Assembly (NCBI GenBank): GCA_002338715.1 | Contig: DDIR01000076.1 | Coordinates: 54,364-80,114, forward strand | Reading direction: 5' to 3' | DNA: 25,751 nucleotides | Source: Phycisphaerales bacterium UBA1845 | GTDB taxonomy: Bacteria > Planctomycetota > Phycisphaerae > UBA1845 | Shown: piece after piece, positions 23,198-25,751 of the stretch | How the letters are laid out: each line of letters opens with the position of its first letter | Numbering within the stretch: the first letter of the stretch is position 1 | The notes under the pieces: model-generated | Databases searched by the model: none | Told to the model about the DNA's origin: nothing | The model's input: the letters and a program-made list of their open reading frames with translations, nothing else | Made by a program: the position numbers and the translations under genes

Positions 23198-23797
23198 ATG
23201 ACGACGCACAACGCAAACAACGAGCGCGATCGACCGCCTCCAGCCATCCGATCCCGCGCCCAGGCCTTTGAAGCCTTGGGATTGAAACCCGATGCAAGCC
23301 AACAGCGCATCCATCGGCGCTTTCGTCGCATGGCATTTCGCTATCACCCCGATCGCAATCGAACCCAGTCAGCCGCCGACATCTTCAAGCGCGCGTCGGA
23401 AGCGTATCAGTTCCTGAGAACCTACAATGCCTGCAACGTCTCGCATTGTGTCGACGATGAATTTGAATGTGTTTGCAGGAAGTGCAATCGCGTGTCCAAA
23501 CTTCACGCCGGACTGGATCGCAATCTTTACTGTCGCGACTGTTTGCTTTCGATCGACGGACGCCGCGGTTTGCCGGCTCCCCCGATTGTGATGGCCTCTT
23601 TCGCCTTGGCGATGGCGATTCTTTTCGGATCGTGCGTCACATTTGTCGCATACTTTGTGACGGGTGGGTCTTGGCTGGCGTGGATGACGATTCTGCTTGC
23701 GAGTGTTTCATTCATCCTGACCGCAGCGACAGCCATCGCGGTGGAGTTGGCCGCACAACCCAGACGCCCGCGCCATCGCAGAACGTTCTTCACATAA
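23198..23797 (+). CDS. Membrane J-domain (DnaJ-like) protein with zinc motif
   Basis: 199 residues from ATG 23198, with AGGA eight bases upstream; TTG 23180 is a weaker, longer option. A J domain covers about 22-76: AFEALGLKPDAS, basic helix II (HRRFRRMAFRY), and the HPD motif at 50-52, needed to stimulate an Hsp70 ATPase. Then C93-x2-C96 and C112-x2-C115 form a probable small zinc site, and two helices (about 131-154 and 159-183) precede a basic tail. Type III J proteins with membrane helices recruit Hsp70 to a membrane site. No GF-rich region or DnaJ zinc-finger repeats exist, so it is not DnaJ itself. The next gene starts about 100 bases later on the same strand. Confidence 0.88.
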   Translation: MTTHNANNERDRPPPAIRSRAQAFEALGLKPDASQQRIHRRFRRMAFRYHPDRNRTQSAADIFKRASEAYQFLRTYNACNVSHCVDDEFECVCRKCNRVSKLHAGLDRNLYCRDCLLSIDGRRGLPAPPIVMASFALAMAILFGSCVTFVAYFVTGGSWLAWMTILLASVSFILTAATAIAVELAAQPRRPRHRRTFFT

Positions 23798-23897
23798 ACA
23801 CCCGGGGCGAACATCAACGGCGCACGTCATAACCGAATACCAGCCAGAAAATCGCATGGACTGGAACGCCTCGCATCGGACGACTATATTCTGCGCC

Positions 23898-24860
23898 ATG
23901 ACCGAGCAAACCATGCAAGCCCCCGCCTCCGCAACGCCAGCGGAATCAGCAGCAGCCCATCCGCAATCAGAAGTCACCAAGTGGGAGGCGTTATCCTTCG
24001 CGTCGATGCGACTGTTCCTCGGATGTCTCCTTCGCATCGTCGGACTTGGCGGACTCTATCACCTGTCGCGCGGGTTCGGCGGGCTGGAATACCTCATCGA
24101 TTACAAGCGTCGCCGGCGTGTCAGCAAGATGCAGTCCATCGTCTTCGATGAGAGCACGCCCAAGCGCGTCCGCCGCAAATGGGTGTGCGAAAATTTCATG
24201 CGCCTCCGCTGCGACAAAGTCTTCTATCTGATCTTCGACAAGCTGCCCAAAGAGAAGCTGGCTGGCTGCTTTGAAATCGTCAACCGCGACATCCTCGATG
24301 CCGCGCTGGCACGCGGTAACGGCGTGTACGCCATGACGTCGCACATCGGCTCGGCCCACGTCATCGGAATGCTCATGTCGTTTATGGGTTATCGCGTGTC
24401 AGGCGTGCGCAGCCCCAAGGAAGGCAACATCCGCCGGTACATGCAGAGCAAATGGGCGGAAAAATATCCCGACCATCCGCCCATCACCCTGCTGTACACC
24501 GGCCACTTCCCCAGACCGATTTATCGCTTGTTCAAAGACAATTTCATTCTCGGCAGTTCATCGGACGTCTCGAAGATTCCCGACGAAAAGATGCGCACCA
24601 TCCCGGTCAAGCTGTTCGGGCATGAGCTTGAGTTCCTGCTTGGGCCGCTGCTCATCGCGATTCGCTGCAAGGCGGCTGTCCTTCAGTCATTCACCCTGAG
24701 TTCGCCCGGATTCAAGTATCGCATCGAGTTTCTCGGACCGCTGACCGACCCGGACTCGGGCGACGAATCACCCGAACTTCTGGCCAAGGTCATGCAGCAG
24801 TACGCCGACAACATCGCCGAATACGCCCGCAAATATCCCGATCACATCACCAAGCGCTAG
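23898..24860 (+). CDS. LpxL/HtrB-like lipid acyltransferase
   Basis: 320 residues from ATG 23898; ATG 23856 would add 14. Neither has a strong ribosome site. After a low-complexity start, residues 35-60 form a hydrophobic membrane-associating helix. The family block [18 protein letters not shown] (138-155) matches the HX4(D/E) region of lipid A late acyltransferases, with His H149. Where the family has Asp or Glu, this protein has His (H154). Further blocks such as [18 protein letters not shown] and LGPLLIAI agree with the family. It would transfer an acyl chain to a glycolipid precursor at the inner membrane. No other lipid A gene is nearby. The stop TAG shares the bases CTAG with the convergent catalase stop. 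Confidence 0.85.
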   Translation: MTEQTMQAPASATPAESAAAHPQSEVTKWEALSFASMRLFLGCLLRIVGLGGLYHLSRGFGGLEYLIDYKRRRRVSKMQSIVFDESTPKRVRRKWVCENFMRLRCDKVFYLIFDKLPKEKLAGCFEIVNRDILDAALARGNGVYAMTSHIGSAHVIGMLMSFMGYRVSGVRSPKEGNIRRYMQSKWAEKYPDHPPITLLYTGHFPRPIYRLFKDNFILGSSSDVSKIPDEKMRTIPVKLFGHELEFLLGPLLIAIRCKAAVLQSFTLSSPGFKYRIEFLGPLTDPDSGDESPELLAKVMQQYADNIAEYARKYPDHITKR

Positions 24861-25751
24861 CAGTCGTTACAACAACGCTTGAGCGCTTCGCGGACACCGT
24901 CGGCGTACGCGGGATCGATTTTTTCAAAGTGCCCCAACTGTCGCTCGACGATTTCATCGGGCACGTCCGCCATCGCTTCCGCAAGATTCGAGAACAACCG
25001 CTCCTTCTGATCAGCATTGAACAGATTGAACAGCGCCCGCGGCTGGCTGTAGTCGTCATTACCTTCGCGGTGGTTGTAACGATCCGCGTCGCCAGAGATC
25101 TTCAATGGCGGTTCTGCCGCTTCCGGCTGCTCCACGGGTCCGCCGAATGAATTGGGCTCGTAATACGCATCGGCGTTTTCCGCATTGGGGAAGAACCGCA
25201 TCGCGCCGTCTTTGTGGTAGTGATGCACCGGACACTTCGGCGCGTTGACCGGTAGCGCCTCATAGTGCGTACCGAGACGATAACGGTGGGCGTCGGCATA
25301 GGAGAAAATTCTGGCTTGGAGCATCTTGTCCGGTGAGAAACCGATTCCGGGCACGATATTCGAAGGGGCAAAAGCAGCTTGCTCAATGTCCGTGAAGTAG
25401 TTGTCCGGGTTGCGATTCAATTCCATGACCCCGACATCGATGAGCGGATACTCACCGTGGGGCCAAACCTTCGTGAGATCAAACGGGTTGTACGATGTCT
25501 TCTCCGCGTCGGTTTCGGGCATGATCTGCACGCAGAAACGCCACTTCGGATAGTCACCGCGTTCGATCGCCGAAAACAGATCTTCCTGCGTGGACTCGCG
25601 CGTCTTACCGACAACTTCTGCCGCTTCCGCGTTGGTCCAGTGCTTGTGGCCCTGCATCGTCTTGAAATGAAACTTCACCCAGAAGCGTTCGTTCTTGGCG
25701 TTGATGAAGCTGTAGGTGTGGCAGCCATACCCGTTGATGTTCCGCACGCCC
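24857..25751 (-). CDS. Heme catalase, 3' part (5' end outside window)
   Basis: The frame runs from the window edge to TAG 24857-24859, giving 298 codons; the normal start lies to the right. It breaks down hydrogen peroxide. Recognisable parts: [10 protein letters not shown] near the left end of the visible part (the heme pocket's NGYG-SHT region), the substrate-channel part [14 protein letters not shown], and the heme-ligand segment R146-I-F-S-Y150 followed by RYRLG (numbering from 25747). [11 protein letters not shown] stands where most members have NYQRDG. C-terminal length matches small-subunit catalases without the extra flavodoxin-like domain. Ends CCNDC, unusually Cys-rich. The gene converges on the acyltransferase with stops sharing CTAG. 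Confidence 0.95.
   Translation of the reverse strand, partial: GVRNINGYGCHTYSFINAKNERFWVKFHFKTMQGHKHWTNAEAAEVVGKTRESTQEDLFSAIERGDYPKWRFCVQIMPETDAEKTSYNPFDLTKVWPHGEYPLIDVGVMELNRNPDNYFTDIEQAAFAPSNIVPGIGFSPDKMLQARIFSYADAHRYRLGTHYEALPVNAPKCPVHHYHKDGAMRFFPNAENADAYYEPNSFGGPVEQPEAAEPPLKISGDADRYNHREGNDDYSQPRALFNLFNADQKERLFSNLAEAMADVPDEIVERQLGHFEKIDPAYADGVREALKRCCNDC

Overview
The window looks like chromosomal DNA of a planctomycete, most likely of the Phycisphaerae type. This is inference from protein style: many small membrane proteins carry a CxxC-x-YDLTGN-x-SG-x-CPECG zinc ribbon, and one very large secreted protein has DCNxNxxPDEC calcium-type repeats and dockerin-like DxDxDxD loops. Both are familiar in that phylum. 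No rRNA, tRNA, CRISPR array or transposase gene was seen.

Layout. 1-387 is the 3' end of an unrecognised gene. 530-2704 (minus) is zinc-ribbon array I, four genes, divergent from an orphan membrane protein (2812-3537, plus). 3593-5861 (minus) holds a membrane-anchored alpha/beta hydrolase and a beta-carbonic anhydrase lipoprotein. 6048-10233 (minus) is a polysaccharide O-acylation module: an SGNH protein, an MBOAT acyltransferase of the AlgI type and an AlgJ/DltD-like SGNH partner. From a divergent control region at about 10234-10534, a plus-strand glycan operon runs to 13450: sugar-1-phosphate nucleotidyltransferase, LegB-like NAD-dependent 4,6-dehydratase and family 2 glycosyltransferase. 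13506-17448 (minus) is zinc-ribbon array II, seven genes, mostly coupled by ATGA start/stop overlaps. 17660-22645 (minus) is a 1661-residue secreted mosaic: unknown N-terminal domain, PQQ sugar-dehydrogenase-like propeller, Myxococcus-type disulfide repeats, a c-type cytochrome domain and dockerin-like C-terminus, with a clear intrinsic terminator. 23198-24860 (plus) holds a membrane J-domain protein and an LpxL-like acyltransferase. A convergent, 5'-truncated catalase closes the window.

How they may work together. The nucleotidyltransferase, dehydratase and glycosyltransferase would make and transfer an activated sugar, and the MBOAT/SGNH genes would acylate a surface polysaccharide; that is a coherent envelope-glycan locus flanked by the two ribbon arrays. 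The ribbon proteins have no assigned job. Their layout (exported loop between two membrane helices, then Arg/Lys-rich stretch and ribbon) suggests a cytoplasmic zinc ribbon tied to an external domain.

The most interesting non-coding structure is a family of GTAG-headed palindromes (12330-12419, 16947-17011, 17460-17524, 17531-17551). They look like REP/BIME elements whose stems differ by compensatory double changes, and two of them supply the TAG stop of the adjacent gene.
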